In this document: piece by piece, positions 7,741-15,128 of the stretch
How the letters are laid out: each line of letters begins with the position of its first letter
How positions within the stretch are numbered: position 1 is the first letter of the stretch
Source of the DNA: Bog-159 sp049520215
GTDB taxonomy: Bacteria > Acidobacteriota > Terriglobia > Bryobacterales > Bryobacteraceae
Assembly (NCBI GenBank): GCA_049520215.1
Contig: JBEKPZ010000019.1
Coordinates: 1 to 40,254 of the forward strand
Reading direction: 5' to 3'
Length of the DNA stretch: 40,254 nt
The notes under the pieces: model-generated
Databases searched by the model: none
The model's input: the letters and a program-made list of their open reading frames with translations, nothing else
What the model was told of the DNA's origin: nothing
Program-made: the position numbers and the translations under genes

Positions 7741-8175
7741 ATGCCGCCTACCGAAACGCGCATCCGCGTGCGCTATGCCGAAACCGACCAGATGGGCGTG
7801 GTCTACTACGCCAATTACCTGGTGTGGATGGAGGTCGGGCGCGTGGAATACTGCAAGGCTTGCGGTTTCGAGTACAAGAAGATGGAGTTGGAGGACGGCG
7901 TCTTCCTGGCGGTGGCCGAGGCGCGCTGCCGCTACGCCTCCCCCGCGCGGTTCGACGAAGAGGTGGTCATCCGAACGTGGGTGGAAGAGGCCAACCCGCG
8001 CATGGTGCGCTTCGTGTATGAAATGCGGCTCGCGGCGGACGGGCGCAAGCTGGCCACGGGCGAAACCAAGCACATCTTCCTGGGGCGGGACCTGCGGCCC
8101 TGCAAGCTGCCGGAAAAGTACCGCGAGAAGTTCGGTATCCATGCACCCGGAACAAATCAAAACGCTGGCGCGTGA
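7741..8175 (+). CDS. YbgC-family acyl-CoA thioesterase
   Basis: A 144-residue hotdog-fold enzyme. The N-terminal VRYAETDQMGVVYYANYLVWME (given in two parts: VRYAETDQMG with catalytic Asp16, then VVYYANYLVWME) is the YbgC/4-hydroxybenzoyl-CoA thioesterase signature. Such enzymes hydrolyse acyl-CoA thioesters; YbgC itself is linked to the Tol-Pal envelope complex in proteobacteria, but no tol genes are present here. Length is typical. Its 3' end overlaps the start of queG by 35 bp in another frame, so they share a transcript. Confidence 0.92.
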   Translation: MPPTETRIRVRYAETDQMGVVYYANYLVWMEVGRVEYCKACGFEYKKMELEDGVFLAVAEARCRYASPARFDEEVVIRTWVEEANPRMVRFVYEMRLAADGRKLATGETKHIFLGRDLRPCKLPEKYREKFGIHAPGTNQNAGA

Positions 8176-9214
8176 GTGCGGATTCGAGTTGGCCGGGATC
8201 GCGGCGGCGGCTCCTGTGCCCGAGTCCGCTTATTACGGCCACTGGATCGCGGGCGGCATGGCCGGCGAGATGGGCTATCTGACCGATCGCCGCGCCGGAT
8301 TGCGGGACGCTCCGCGCCATCTGCTGCCGTCCGCCCGGTCGATTCTGTGCGTTGGCAAGCTCTACAACGGTCCGCAGCCCTACTCGACCGAGTTCGCCGG
8401 CGAGGGTCTGGCCTGGATCTCCCGCTACGCATGGGGCGAGGATTACCACCAAGTGCTGCGGCGCGGACTGGCGCGAGTGGTGGATGGACTGCGCGCATTG
8501 TCCCCGGCGCCGTTCGAGTGGAAGATTTGCGTGGATACCGCGCCGCTGCTGGAACGCGCCTACGCACGTCACGCCGGACTGGGCTGGATCGCCAAGAACA
8601 CCTGCCTCATCAACCAGGCCATGGGCTCCTGGTTTTTTCTGGGCGAGCTGCTGCTTTCGCTCGACCTGGAGCCGGACCAGCCGCCACCCGATCGATGCGG
8701 ATCGTGTACCCGCTGCATCGAGGCCTGCCCGACCCAGGCCATCGTACCCACCGGCTCGCTGGAAGGTCCGGCGTGGGCGCTCGATTCGCGGCTATGCATA
8801 TCGTACTTCACTATCGAGCTGCGCACTGTAGCGCCCGCTGAGTCGCGTCCGGCCATCGGACGCCACGTCTTTGGCTGCGACATCTGCCAGGATGTCTGCC
8901 CGTGGAACCGGCGCGCGCCTGCGACGGAGGAGCCGGCCTTCGCCGCCGCGCACTTCGCGCCGCCGCTGGAGAAGTTGGCCGCGCTTTCCGAAGACGAGTT
9001 CCGGGCGATGTTCCGATCGAGCCCCATACCACGCTCACGGTACAGCGGCTTTCTGCGCAATGTGGCGATCGCCATGGGCAATGCACGGCAAGAGCGGTTC
9101 CGAGCGCCGCTGGAAAAGCTGGCCGCGCGGCCTGAGCCGGCCGTCGCGGAATCCGCGCGCTGGGCGCTGCAACAGTTGGAGACCGTCTGCCAGTCGCCGG
9201 AAACAAAGCGCTGA
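8141..9214 (+). CDS. queG: Epoxyqueuosine reductase
   Basis: A 357-residue cobalamin- and iron-sulfur-dependent enzyme that reduces epoxyqueuosine to queuosine in tRNA anticodons, the last step of queuosine synthesis. The catalytic Asp132 is in CVDTAPLLERAYA. Two [4Fe-4S] motifs are complete: CGSCTRCIEACP (Cys186, 189, 192, 196) and CDICQDVCPWN (Cys246, 249, 253), with C219 in LCISYFTIE between them. The C-terminal third is helical and HEAT-like (RNVAIAMGNA..., ESARWALQQLE), as in the long QueG form. I chose the ATG at 8141, giving the standard N-terminus (EQIKTLARECGFELAGIA); it overlaps the thioesterase gene by 35 bp. Confidence 0.95.
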   Translation: MHPEQIKTLARECGFELAGIAAAAPVPESAYYGHWIAGGMAGEMGYLTDRRAGLRDAPRHLLPSARSILCVGKLYNGPQPYSTEFAGEGLAWISRYAWGEDYHQVLRRGLARVVDGLRALSPAPFEWKICVDTAPLLERAYARHAGLGWIAKNTCLINQAMGSWFFLGELLLSLDLEPDQPPPDRCGSCTRCIEACPTQAIVPTGSLEGPAWALDSRLCISYFTIELRTVAPAESRPAIGRHVFGCDICQDVCPWNRRAPATEEPAFAAAHFAPPLEKLAALSEDEFRAMFRSSPIPRSRYSGFLRNVAIAMGNARQERFRAPLEKLAARPEPAVAESARWALQQLETVCQSPETKR

Positions 9215-9266
9215 ATTCCGGTGTCCATTCATAGCAATGCGCCTCAGCCGGAGGGTCCGATTCGCG

Positions 9267-9536
9267 ATGCCAATGAGCGCGCGCTCCGCGGTGTTCCTGG
9301 CCTGCCTGATTGCCGCTGGTTGCATGCGTCGCGACGGACGCAACTCCGATTGCCGATGGCCCACGGAAGCCGCCGGCCAATCCCCCGACGCGCGGCATCT
9401 CAGCGCCGACGCGGAGTTCGCCGAAGATCTGGCGATCCGATACGCCGACGTACACCACGGCCTGCGAACCCCGTACTTCGTATCCGGCGAGGCATACGTA
9501 GCGGCCGAGGGATCGATGCATGCAAACGTTGTTTGA
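9267..9536 (+). CDS. Small predicted lipoprotein, unknown function
   Basis: An 89-residue protein beginning MPMSARSAVFLACLIAAGCMRR: a short hydrophobic signal followed by a lipobox (IAAGC). The remainder is hydrophilic and matches no family I know. GGAGGG (9250-9255) lies 11 nt before the ATG at 9267. An in-frame ATG at 9237 would add ten residues (MRLSRRVRFA) and is also possible. The 3' end overlaps the next gene by 17 bp, suggesting translational coupling with that membrane protein. Confidence 0.6.
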   Translation: MPMSARSAVFLACLIAAGCMRRDGRNSDCRWPTEAAGQSPDARHLSADAEFAEDLAIRYADVHHGLRTPYFVSGEAYVAAEGSMHANVV

Positions 9537-9975
9537 GCAGATCGCCACCGAGCACCACGTTCCCGTTGGACTTGTCTCCGACGCGCTTGGCCGCAACCGG
9601 GCGCACATCGACGCCGCCGAGAACCTGCCCTTCATCCTGCTCTACTGTTTCGGCGCCGCGGCAGTGGCCCGGATGATCTGGCGCCGGTATCCGCCCGTCG
9701 AGCACGGCTGGATTCCCGGGGCCATCATGGCTTTGTTCCTTTCGCTCGCGTTCGCAGCCGGAGGCACGATGCTCGGAGAGGTCTGGTCCTGGATCGCGGA
9801 GAGCCATCGGATCGGCAATAGCCATATGAGTGACCGCGTGCAACGGCTATGGTGGGTCCGGCACCAGACTGGGCTTTTCACAGGCGCTGTGGCCGTCTTC
9901 TGGCTGGCTGCCGCGCACGCCGCGTGCTTTATTAGGTCGAGGCATTCGCCGCCATCCGCATCGCCGGATGCGTGA
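9520..9975 (+). CDS. Hypothetical inner-membrane protein, unknown function
   Basis: A 151-residue protein with three likely membrane segments: about 37-53 (LPFILLYCFGAAAVARM), about 67-88 (IPGAIMALFLSLAFAAGGTML) and about 117-137 (TGLFTGAVAVFWLAAAHAACF). The 36-residue N-terminal part is hydrophilic. I do not recognise the family. It overlaps the upstream lipoprotein gene by 17 bp, so the pair probably works together in the envelope. Confidence 0.55.
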   Translation: MQTLFEQIATEHHVPVGLVSDALGRNRAHIDAAENLPFILLYCFGAAAVARMIWRRYPPVEHGWIPGAIMALFLSLAFAAGGTMLGEVWSWIAESHRIGNSHMSDRVQRLWWVRHQTGLFTGAVAVFWLAAAHAACFIRSRHSPPSASPDA

Positions 9976-10008
9976 AAAGAGGCGCGAAAAGCGTTCCGAA
10001 AACGGGAG

Positions 10009-10380
10009 TCAGGTTCGGCTACCCGGGAAGGCAACGCCGAGCCGTTTGGCCGCGGCAGCCACAGCGCGGTCGACCGTCCACAGCCTCAACCCATCGATGA
10101 GCGCCGACGCCAGGAGATGCATATCGATCCAGCCGAGGCCGGTACCCCACAAGCGGCGGGATTCCAGGAGGTGACGCACTTGCGGTTCCGAGGCGACGGT
10201 TACGACGGGCAGCATTTCCAGGTAAGCAGTCGTTTCGGCGCGTTTGTGCAGGTTCCCGCAGGCCAATTCACCCAGGACAAAAGGATGCAGCGAAACGAGA
10301 TCATGTAGCAAGAGTTCTTGTAGACGCGGTTCCGTGTGCCGGAAGTGGTTAATCCAGACTGAGGAATCGACCAGAATCAT
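10009..10380 (-). CDS. vapC: VapC-type PIN-domain toxin ribonuclease
   Basis: A 123-residue PIN-domain protein. The acidic residues that bind Mg2+ are all present: Asp5 (ILVDSSVW), Glu38 (LGELACG), Asp86 (LGWIDMHLLA) and Asp104 (WTVDRAV). VapC toxins cut tRNA or rRNA when the antitoxin is lost; the target of this copy cannot be read. The start overlaps the vapB stop by 4 nt (ATGA). The module looks intact, unlike those at 25.8-27.3 kb. Confidence 0.92.
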   Translation of the reverse strand: MILVDSSVWINHFRHTEPRLQELLLHDLVSLHPFVLGELACGNLHKRAETTAYLEMLPVVTVASEPQVRHLLESRRLWGTGLGWIDMHLLASALIDGLRLWTVDRAVAAAAKRLGVAFPGSRT

Positions 10381-10583
10381 CCTCGTGTCCTGACGGCGCT
10401 GCGCCTGCGCGGCGGGAGTTCTAAATCGGGCATCGTCCCCCCGAGACGTGCCAGCCGTTTCCCGGCCTCCCGGGCGATCAGGTGGCGCAGGGCCTCATGG
10501 ATCAATGCCGTTTTTTCCCGGATGCCCGCATACTCCTGGGCCTGGCGGACGAGCTCGTCATCAAGATTCAGCGTTGTTCTCAT
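10377..10583 (-). CDS. vapB: VapB-type antitoxin
   Basis: A 68-residue antitoxin starting MRTTLNLDDELVRQAQEYAG, a typical VapB ribbon-helix-helix beginning, followed by KTALIHEALRHLIAREAGKRLARLGG and a C-terminal segment (MPDLELPPRR) that in the family occupies the toxin active site. I chose the ATG at 10583 because the RHH strand normally starts the protein; upstream ATGs at 10610 and 10589 fall in the operator palindrome. VapB neutralises VapC and represses its own operon. Confidence 0.88.
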   Translation of the reverse strand: MRTTLNLDDELVRQAQEYAGIREKTALIHEALRHLIAREAGKRLARLGGTMPDLELPPRRRSAVRTRG

Positions 10584-10610
10584 ATGCATCAGTATAGACG
10601 AATGATGCAT
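10584..10610. promoter_or_regulatory. Palindromic operator and -10 of vapBC
   Basis: ATGCATCA (10584-10591) and TGATGCAT (10603-10610) form perfect 8-bp inverted arms around an 11-nt spacer directly against the vapB ATG. The spacer contains TATACT on the minus strand (10592-10597), a good -10 hexamer followed by exactly 7 nt and then the ATG. VapBC binding here would cover the promoter, and transcription would begin at or next to the start codon. No good -35 is seen. Confidence 0.6.
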
Positions 10611-10619
10611 ACGCCCGCA

Positions 10620-11096
10620 TTAACCCTTATCCTTCTTCCTGCTGTAATCTCCACTCTTGCCGCCGGTCTTCTCGATCAGATACAGGTCCTGGATCTCAAT
10701 CGATTTGTCGAGCGCCTTGGTCATGTCGTAGACGGTCAGCGCGGCCACGGCCGCGGCCGTGAGCGCCTCCATCTCGACGCCGGTCTGCGCGGTGGTGGCC
10801 GCGCTGGCAACGATGCGCACGCCTGTTTTCTCCACGCGCACCTCCACATCGGCGTGGGAGAGCATCAGCGGATGGCATAGCGGGATTAACTCCGCGGTCT
10901 TCTTGGCGGCGGCGATGCCCGCGATGCGCGCGATCTCCAGCGGATTGCCCTTGGGATTTGCGGGCAGACTAGCAAGCACTGCGGGCCGCATGCGCACAAA
11001 AGCGTGCGCGCGCGCGGTGCGGCGGGTCTCCGGCTTGGCCGAAACATCCACCATGCGCGGGCTGCCGGAGGCGTCGAAATGCGAAAGCTTCTTCAT
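10620..11096 (-). CDS. moaC: Cyclic pyranopterin monophosphate synthase
   Basis: A 158-residue enzyme that with MoaA turns GTP into cyclic pyranopterin monophosphate, the first stage of molybdenum cofactor synthesis. Family motifs are intact: FDASGSPRMVDVSAKPET at the start, KKTAELIPLCHPLMLSH (His75), TAQTGVEMEALTAA, the YDMTKA segment (Asp124) and the C-terminal GGKSGD. I chose the ATG at 11096; the in-frame start at 11162 lies inside the 3' end of moeA and adds unrelated residues. It follows moeA by 10 bp; no moaA is present in this window. Confidence 0.96.
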   Translation of the reverse strand: MKKLSHFDASGSPRMVDVSAKPETRRTARAHAFVRMRPAVLASLPANPKGNPLEIARIAGIAAAKKTAELIPLCHPLMLSHADVEVRVEKTGVRIVASAATTAQTGVEMEALTAAAVAALTVYDMTKALDKSIEIQDLYLIEKTGGKSGDYSRKKDKG

Positions 11097-11106
11097 GGGG
11101 GCTTCT

Positions 11107-12300
11107 TCATTTGAGCAGTACGCGGACCCAGTCGCCCGCCTGCCAATCCGGACGGTCGGCATCCACCACCATGAAACTGTTGGCGCGCGTCAGCGCGGGC
11201 ACATCGCTCGAGCCGCGCCAGGCGAGGGGCGTCACTTCCGCGCCGTCGCGGCTCAGACGCGCGGGGAGGAAGCGCGTCAGCCCCACCCGGTGGTGGAATT
11301 CCTGGGTGAGGCGAGCAAACGGCATGTGCATCGTGACCTCCTCCTGTCCGCCCAACAATTCCAGCGCGGCGCGGGCGAAGATCTCGAAGGTTACCATGGT
11401 GGACGACGGATTGCCCGGCAGGCCAAAGAAGAACTTGCCGCGCGCTTTGCCGAAGACCAGCGGCTGGCCGGGCTGAATCAGGACGCGGTCGAAAAAGAAT
11501 TCCGCGCCCAAGCCCTCCAGCACCTGCTCGACGATATCGTACTTGCCCGCCGAAACGCCCCCGGAGAGCAGCAACAAGTCGGCGCTTAGGCCGCGCTCAA
11601 TCAGTTCGCGGGTGTGGGCGATCTCGTCGCGCGCCACCGGCAGAATCCACGGCACGCCGCCGGCGCGCGCCACCTGCGCGGCCAGCGAATACACGTTGGA
11701 GTTGCGAATCTGGAAGTCGCGTGGCGTTTCGGCGACCGCCACGATCTCATCGCCTGTCGCGATGAGGGCCACGCGCGGGGCGGCGTACACCGGCACGCGT
11801 TCCCGGCCCGCGGCCGCCAGCATGGCGATGCCCGTGAAATCCAGGCGCTGGCCGGGATGGAGCAGGATCTCGCCGGCGCGCGCCTCACACGCTTGCGGAT
11901 TGATGAATTGGCCGGAGGCGGCGGATTGCTCCGCGATCATGCGCGGGCCTTCGCGGCGCACGTGTTCGAGCATAACCACCGCATCGGCGCCCCGCGGCAC
12001 GGGCGCGCCCGTCATGATCTCGACGGCCTGGTGCGCGCCGACCTCGCCGCCGAATATCTCGCCGGCGCGCACTTCTCCGATGACTTCGAACTTGCCCGGC
12101 AGGTCGATGGCGCGCACCGCATAACCGTCGCGCACCGAACGGGCCAGGGCGGGATAGTCGCGGTCGGCGGCGATAGCCTCGGCCAGCACTCGCCCCGCGG
12201 CCGCCTCCAGCGAAACGCTTTCGGCTGGGGGCGCCGTCCTCGCGGCCCGGACCGTGTCCAACACGCAACGTCGCGCTTCCTCGAATGTGAATGCGGGCAC
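11107..12300 (-). CDS. moeA: Molybdopterin molybdenumtransferase
   Basis: A 397-residue enzyme that inserts molybdate into adenylylated molybdopterin. The family's order of segments is clear: RSVRDGYAVRA (about 54-64), EIMTGAPVPRGADAVVMLEH, ALIATGDEIV, LLLSGGVSAGKYD, GLPGNPSSTMVTFE, and a C-terminal beta domain ending at VRVLLK. Length is typical. It begins with GTG at 12300, and its first codons overlap the possible ATG of the divergent dehydrogenase gene. It is transcribed with moaC 10 bp downstream. Confidence 0.95.
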   Translation of the reverse strand: MPAFTFEEARRCVLDTVRAARTAPPAESVSLEAAAGRVLAEAIAADRDYPALARSVRDGYAVRAIDLPGKFEVIGEVRAGEIFGGEVGAHQAVEIMTGAPVPRGADAVVMLEHVRREGPRMIAEQSAASGQFINPQACEARAGEILLHPGQRLDFTGIAMLAAAGRERVPVYAAPRVALIATGDEIVAVAETPRDFQIRNSNVYSLAAQVARAGGVPWILPVARDEIAHTRELIERGLSADLLLLSGGVSAGKYDIVEQVLEGLGAEFFFDRVLIQPGQPLVFGKARGKFFFGLPGNPSSTMVTFEIFARAALELLGGQEEVTMHMPFARLTQEFHHRVGLTRFLPARLSRDGAEVTPLAWRGSSDVPALTRANSFMVVDADRPDWQAGDWVRVLLK

Positions 12301-13376
12301 AGGTTTATTCTAGTATCTTGCCTATCGTCTCAGCCGAAGATCTGACTTCCTGGGCGGCCGCGCTGCTCGAAGCCGCCACTTTCCCGCGCCTCACCGCGCA
12401 TCTGGTCGCCCAATCGCTGGTGGCTGCCAACCTGCGCGGCGTGGATTCGCACGGCGTACAGTTGCTGCCTTATTACATCGAACAAGTCGAGCGCGGCGAC
12501 ATGCATGCCGGCGCCCAAGGCCGTATCGTGTCGGAATCCGGCGCATGCCTGCTGTATGACGGCGCGAACGGCGCAGGACAGCAAATCGCGAACGTGTGCT
12601 GCGGACATGCCGTACGGCTGGCGCACAAGCACGGCATCGCGATCGTGACCGCGCGCGATTCCAACCATTTCGGCGCGGCGGCCTATTGGGGCCAGAAGAT
12701 ATCCGGCGCCGGGCTGATCGGCATCGTCATGTGCAATGCCTCGCCCATCGTGGCGCCCTGGCAGGGCCGCGAGCGGCGCCTCGGCACCAACCCAATTTGC
12801 GTTTCGGCGCCAGGACCGTGGCTGCTGGATATGGCTACCACTACCGTGGCGAATAACCGGATCTTCAAGGCCCTGATGAATGGCGAAGAGACCATTCCGG
12901 CCGGGTGGGCTGTGGATTCCCAAGGCGTGCCGACGACCGATACCGATGCGGCTATCCGGGGCATGCCCATGCCGCTGGGCGGCTACAAGGGCAGCGGACT
13001 GGCGATGATGGTCGAGCTTCTGTGCGGCGTGCTGAGCGGCGGAGCCATGAGCGTCGAGGTGGGCGGCATTCATGTTGCAGGCAAGCCCACGCGCACCAGC
13101 CAGACGTTCGTGGCCATCGACGCCGGCCGTTTCATGCCCGTGGAAGAGTTCCACCGGCGCGCCGAGTGGTTGGTGAATACGGTGAAATCCGCCGCGCCCG
13201 CCACTGGTTTCGATGAGGTGATGGTGGCGGGCGATCCGGAATGGCGCGCCGAAGCCGAGCGCCGCCAGAGCGGGATTCCGTTGGGGCAGGGGACCTGGGA
13301 TTGCCTGGCTGAAACCGCCGCGAGGCTGGGCGTCGGGCCGCCCCCCGAATGGGAGCGATCCCCTCTGACAAACTGA
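12291..13376 (+). CDS. Ldh-family (malate/L-lactate) NAD(P)-dependent dehydrogenase
   Basis: A 361-residue oxidoreductase of the YiaK/YlbC/malate-L-lactate dehydrogenase fold, unrelated to classical Rossmann malate dehydrogenases. Recognisable parts are NLRGVDSHGVQLLPYYIE, the TARDSNHFGAAAYWG segment with the conserved His, RRLGTNPICVSAP, LLDMATTTVANNR, and MPLGGYKGSGLAMMVELL. The substrate could be malate, lactate, ureidoglycolate or a sugar acid and is not decided. The ATG at 12291 overlaps the divergent moeA start by 10 bp. The in-frame TTG at 12318 (giving LPIVSAEDLTSWAA) fits the family's usual N-terminus better. The last 31 bp of one part (13317-13347) recur exactly at 15037. Confidence 0.88.
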   Translation: MRAQVYSSILPIVSAEDLTSWAAALLEAATFPRLTAHLVAQSLVAANLRGVDSHGVQLLPYYIEQVERGDMHAGAQGRIVSESGACLLYDGANGAGQQIANVCCGHAVRLAHKHGIAIVTARDSNHFGAAAYWGQKISGAGLIGIVMCNASPIVAPWQGRERRLGTNPICVSAPGPWLLDMATTTVANNRIFKALMNGEETIPAGWAVDSQGVPTTDTDAAIRGMPMPLGGYKGSGLAMMVELLCGVLSGGAMSVEVGGIHVAGKPTRTSQTFVAIDAGRFMPVEEFHRRAEWLVNTVKSAAPATGFDEVMVAGDPEWRAEAERRQSGIPLGQGTWDCLAETAARLGVGPPPEWERSPLTN

Positions 13377-13450
13377 TGAGATCCACGTGCAGGTCATTGG
13401 CATGTCGGGCCGCAGAGGTAACAAGGCTCGCCTTTGCATCCGTTGCTAGT

Positions 13451-13475
13451 ACCCTATTCGCCATTACCCTATTCG
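13451..13475. repeat. 10-bp direct repeat upstream of the GloVer-protein promoter
   Basis: ACCCTATTCG occurs at 13451-13460 and again at 13466-13475, separated by CCATT, with the second copy ending directly at the -35 element. The position suits an activator site. In the decayed copy downstream only one related unit (ACCCAATTCG, 14866-14875 region) remains. Confidence 0.4.
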
Positions 13476-13504
13476 TTGGACATTAGACTGTCCCGGTGTA
13501 TAAT
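13476..13504 (+). promoter_or_regulatory. Sigma-70-type promoter of the GloVer protein
   Basis: TTGGAC (13476-13481), a 17-bp spacer, and a perfect TATAAT (13499-13504). The ATG at 13512 is 7 nt beyond the -10, so transcription should start at or within a base or two of the start codon, giving a leaderless message. The same arrangement is kept in the duplicate at 14875-14903. Confidence 0.75.
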
Positions 13505-13511
13505 CCGCAGC

Positions 13512-14762
13512 ATGCGGATGCTTCGAAACGGCGCTGTGATCCTGGGTGTACGCTTCATCTTGCCGCTGATGCTCTCAGCCCAAACCTTCACGACTTTATA
13601 CACCTTCGGGTCGCAGACCTACGACGGGGCCAACCCGCAGGGCGGCGCGGTCCTCGGCCCCCAGGGCGAACTCTACGGAATTACCGCCTATGGCGGCAGG
13701 TGGGATCATGGCACGGTGTACGAGCTTGTGCCGCCGGCGTCTCCCGGAGGAGCCTGGACCGAGGTGGTGCTGCACAGCTTCAGCGCGGATGGATTGAACC
13801 CAAGCTTGGGACTGGTGATGGGGCCGAACGGATCGCTCTACGGCGTCGCGGGCCCTCAAAGTACAAGGGAAGTGGCATTTAAGTTGGACCCGCCCGCGGG
13901 CACGAGCACTGATTGGACTTATATTGTCATATATCAGTTCACCCAGGCCGATGGCAATCCATCTGGCGGCCTGGTTTTCGGGTCGCCTCTTGGGTACGGC
14001 CAATCTTTGTACGGCAGCACGGACGTGCCAAACGGAAAAGGCACCGTGTTCAGACTGACGCCCCCCTCATTAGCTGGCGGCGCTTGGACGCAAACGACCC
14101 TGTATACCTTTCCTGGCGGATCCATGGGCAGTATTCCGGTGGGCAGCCTTGCGGCCGGTCTTGGTGGCGCGCTCTTCGGCATGACAACGGATGGCGGGAG
14201 GATAAACGAGTTCTGCCCCATCGGCTGCGGTACGGTGTTCTCATTGACGCCGCCAGCGGCGCCCGGCGGCCCATGGACGGAGGAGGTACTCCACGCGTTG
14301 GCGCCGAAGGTCGACGGGAACGACCCGGAGGCCGGGATGGTCATCGGACCGGGCGGCGTGCTATACGGCGCCACACAGGTGAACGGCAGCGAGGGCGGTG
14401 GCACGGTGTTCTCGCTAACGCCGCCGACTGTGCCCGGCACGCCTATGACTGAGAGTATTCTGCATGCGTTCGGCCTGGCCCCAGCCGACCACGACCCGTC
14501 GGCTCTGGTGCTGGGGCCGAATAGGGTGTTGTATGGCACGACAGAACTGGGTGGGGCGAGCAACTACGGAGCGGTGTTTGAGCTTGCACCGCCTGCTTCA
14601 CCGGGGGGAAGCTGGACCGGAACCATACTGCACAGCTTCACGGACGGGGCGGATGGCCGTGCACCAAGCGGCATCGCTTTAGGCCCTGACGGAACCCTAT
14701 ATGGCACAGCTTTGACTGGCGGCACAAACTCTGTGGGGACAGTGTTCGTGCTAACGCCGTAA
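13512..14762 (+). CDS. Secreted GloVer-repeat beta protein
   Basis: A 416-residue exported protein (signal peptide about 1-23, ending LPLMLSAQ). The rest is built of about seven degenerate repeats of roughly 55-60 residues with the pattern GTVFxLTPPxxPGGxWTExxLHxF, then a DGxxPxxGLVxGPxGxLYGxT segment. This is the GloVer repeat (TIGR03803 type), common in Acidobacteria and expected to form a beta-propeller-like fold. No enzymatic role is known. I chose the ATG at 13512 because a strong promoter ends 7 nt upstream and a signal peptide follows; an upstream in-frame ATG at 13434 would lie ahead of that promoter. Confidence 0.88.
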   Translation: MRMLRNGAVILGVRFILPLMLSAQTFTTLYTFGSQTYDGANPQGGAVLGPQGELYGITAYGGRWDHGTVYELVPPASPGGAWTEVVLHSFSADGLNPSLGLVMGPNGSLYGVAGPQSTREVAFKLDPPAGTSTDWTYIVIYQFTQADGNPSGGLVFGSPLGYGQSLYGSTDVPNGKGTVFRLTPPSLAGGAWTQTTLYTFPGGSMGSIPVGSLAAGLGGALFGMTTDGGRINEFCPIGCGTVFSLTPPAAPGGPWTEEVLHALAPKVDGNDPEAGMVIGPGGVLYGATQVNGSEGGGTVFSLTPPTVPGTPMTESILHAFGLAPADHDPSALVLGPNRVLYGTTELGGASNYGAVFELAPPASPGGSWTGTILHSFTDGADGRAPSGIALGPDGTLYGTALTGGTNSVGTVFVLTP

Positions 14763-14857
14763 GCGCACGCAGGGGAGCGATGCGCCGCGACTGTCTCCGC
14801 ACCGTCTGAGGGCTCGCCCTGAACCTTGCCCTTGCTCGATGCACCGCCGTGCGGCGT

Positions 14858-15012
14858 TGCCATTACCCAATTCGTTAGACATTAGCCCCTCCGGGTGTAT
14901 AATTCAGGGCATGCGGATGCTTGGAAACAGCACCTCGGATTCTGGGTGGAGCGTTCATCTTGCCGCTCGCGTCTCAGCCCAAACTTTCACCACCTTGTAA
15001 TAACTTCGGGGG
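14858..15012 (+). pseudogene. Decayed partial duplicate of the GloVer promoter and 5' end
   Basis: This stretch aligns with 13456-13612. It keeps the promoter (TTAGAC 14875-14880, 17 bp, TATAAT 14898-14903), the 7-nt spacing to ATG (14911), and several blocks of coding sequence such as TTCATCTTGCCGCT and CTCAGCCCAAAC. Small insertions and deletions shift the frame so that translation from 14911 ends after 29 codons at 15000. The rest of the repeat protein is missing. The promoter may still be active and could feed transcription into the DUF333 gene at 15129. Confidence 0.8.
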
Positions 15013-15036
15013 CAGTACGGAGCCAAGAGGCTGGCC

Positions 15037-15116
15037 GCCGCGAGGCTGGGCGTCGGGCCGCCCCCCGGAACCCGATCCGGCAGGGAGCGGTCCCGTCTGA
15101 TAAACTGATCGAATCC
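15037..15116 (+). repeat. Duplicate of the dehydrogenase 3' end
   Basis: 15037-15067 is identical over 31 bp to 13317-13347 inside the Ldh-family gene, and similarity continues through the original's stop region (TCTGACAAACTGATGAGATCC versus TCTGATAAACTGATCGAATCC, differing at few bases), with an insertion of about 16 bp between. It now forms the upstream region of the DUF333 gene. Together with the pseudogene at 14858 it shows that the 13.3-13.6 kb junction was duplicated, with the two parts in swapped order. Confidence 0.85.
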
Positions 15117-15128
15117 AAAGGAGACCTC

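Noticed and set aside
14895..15128. N-terminal extension of the DUF333 protein
   Set aside because: It would translate the GloVer pseudogene and the dehydrogenase remnant. The signal peptide and Shine-Dalgarno site show that the TTG at 15129 is the start.
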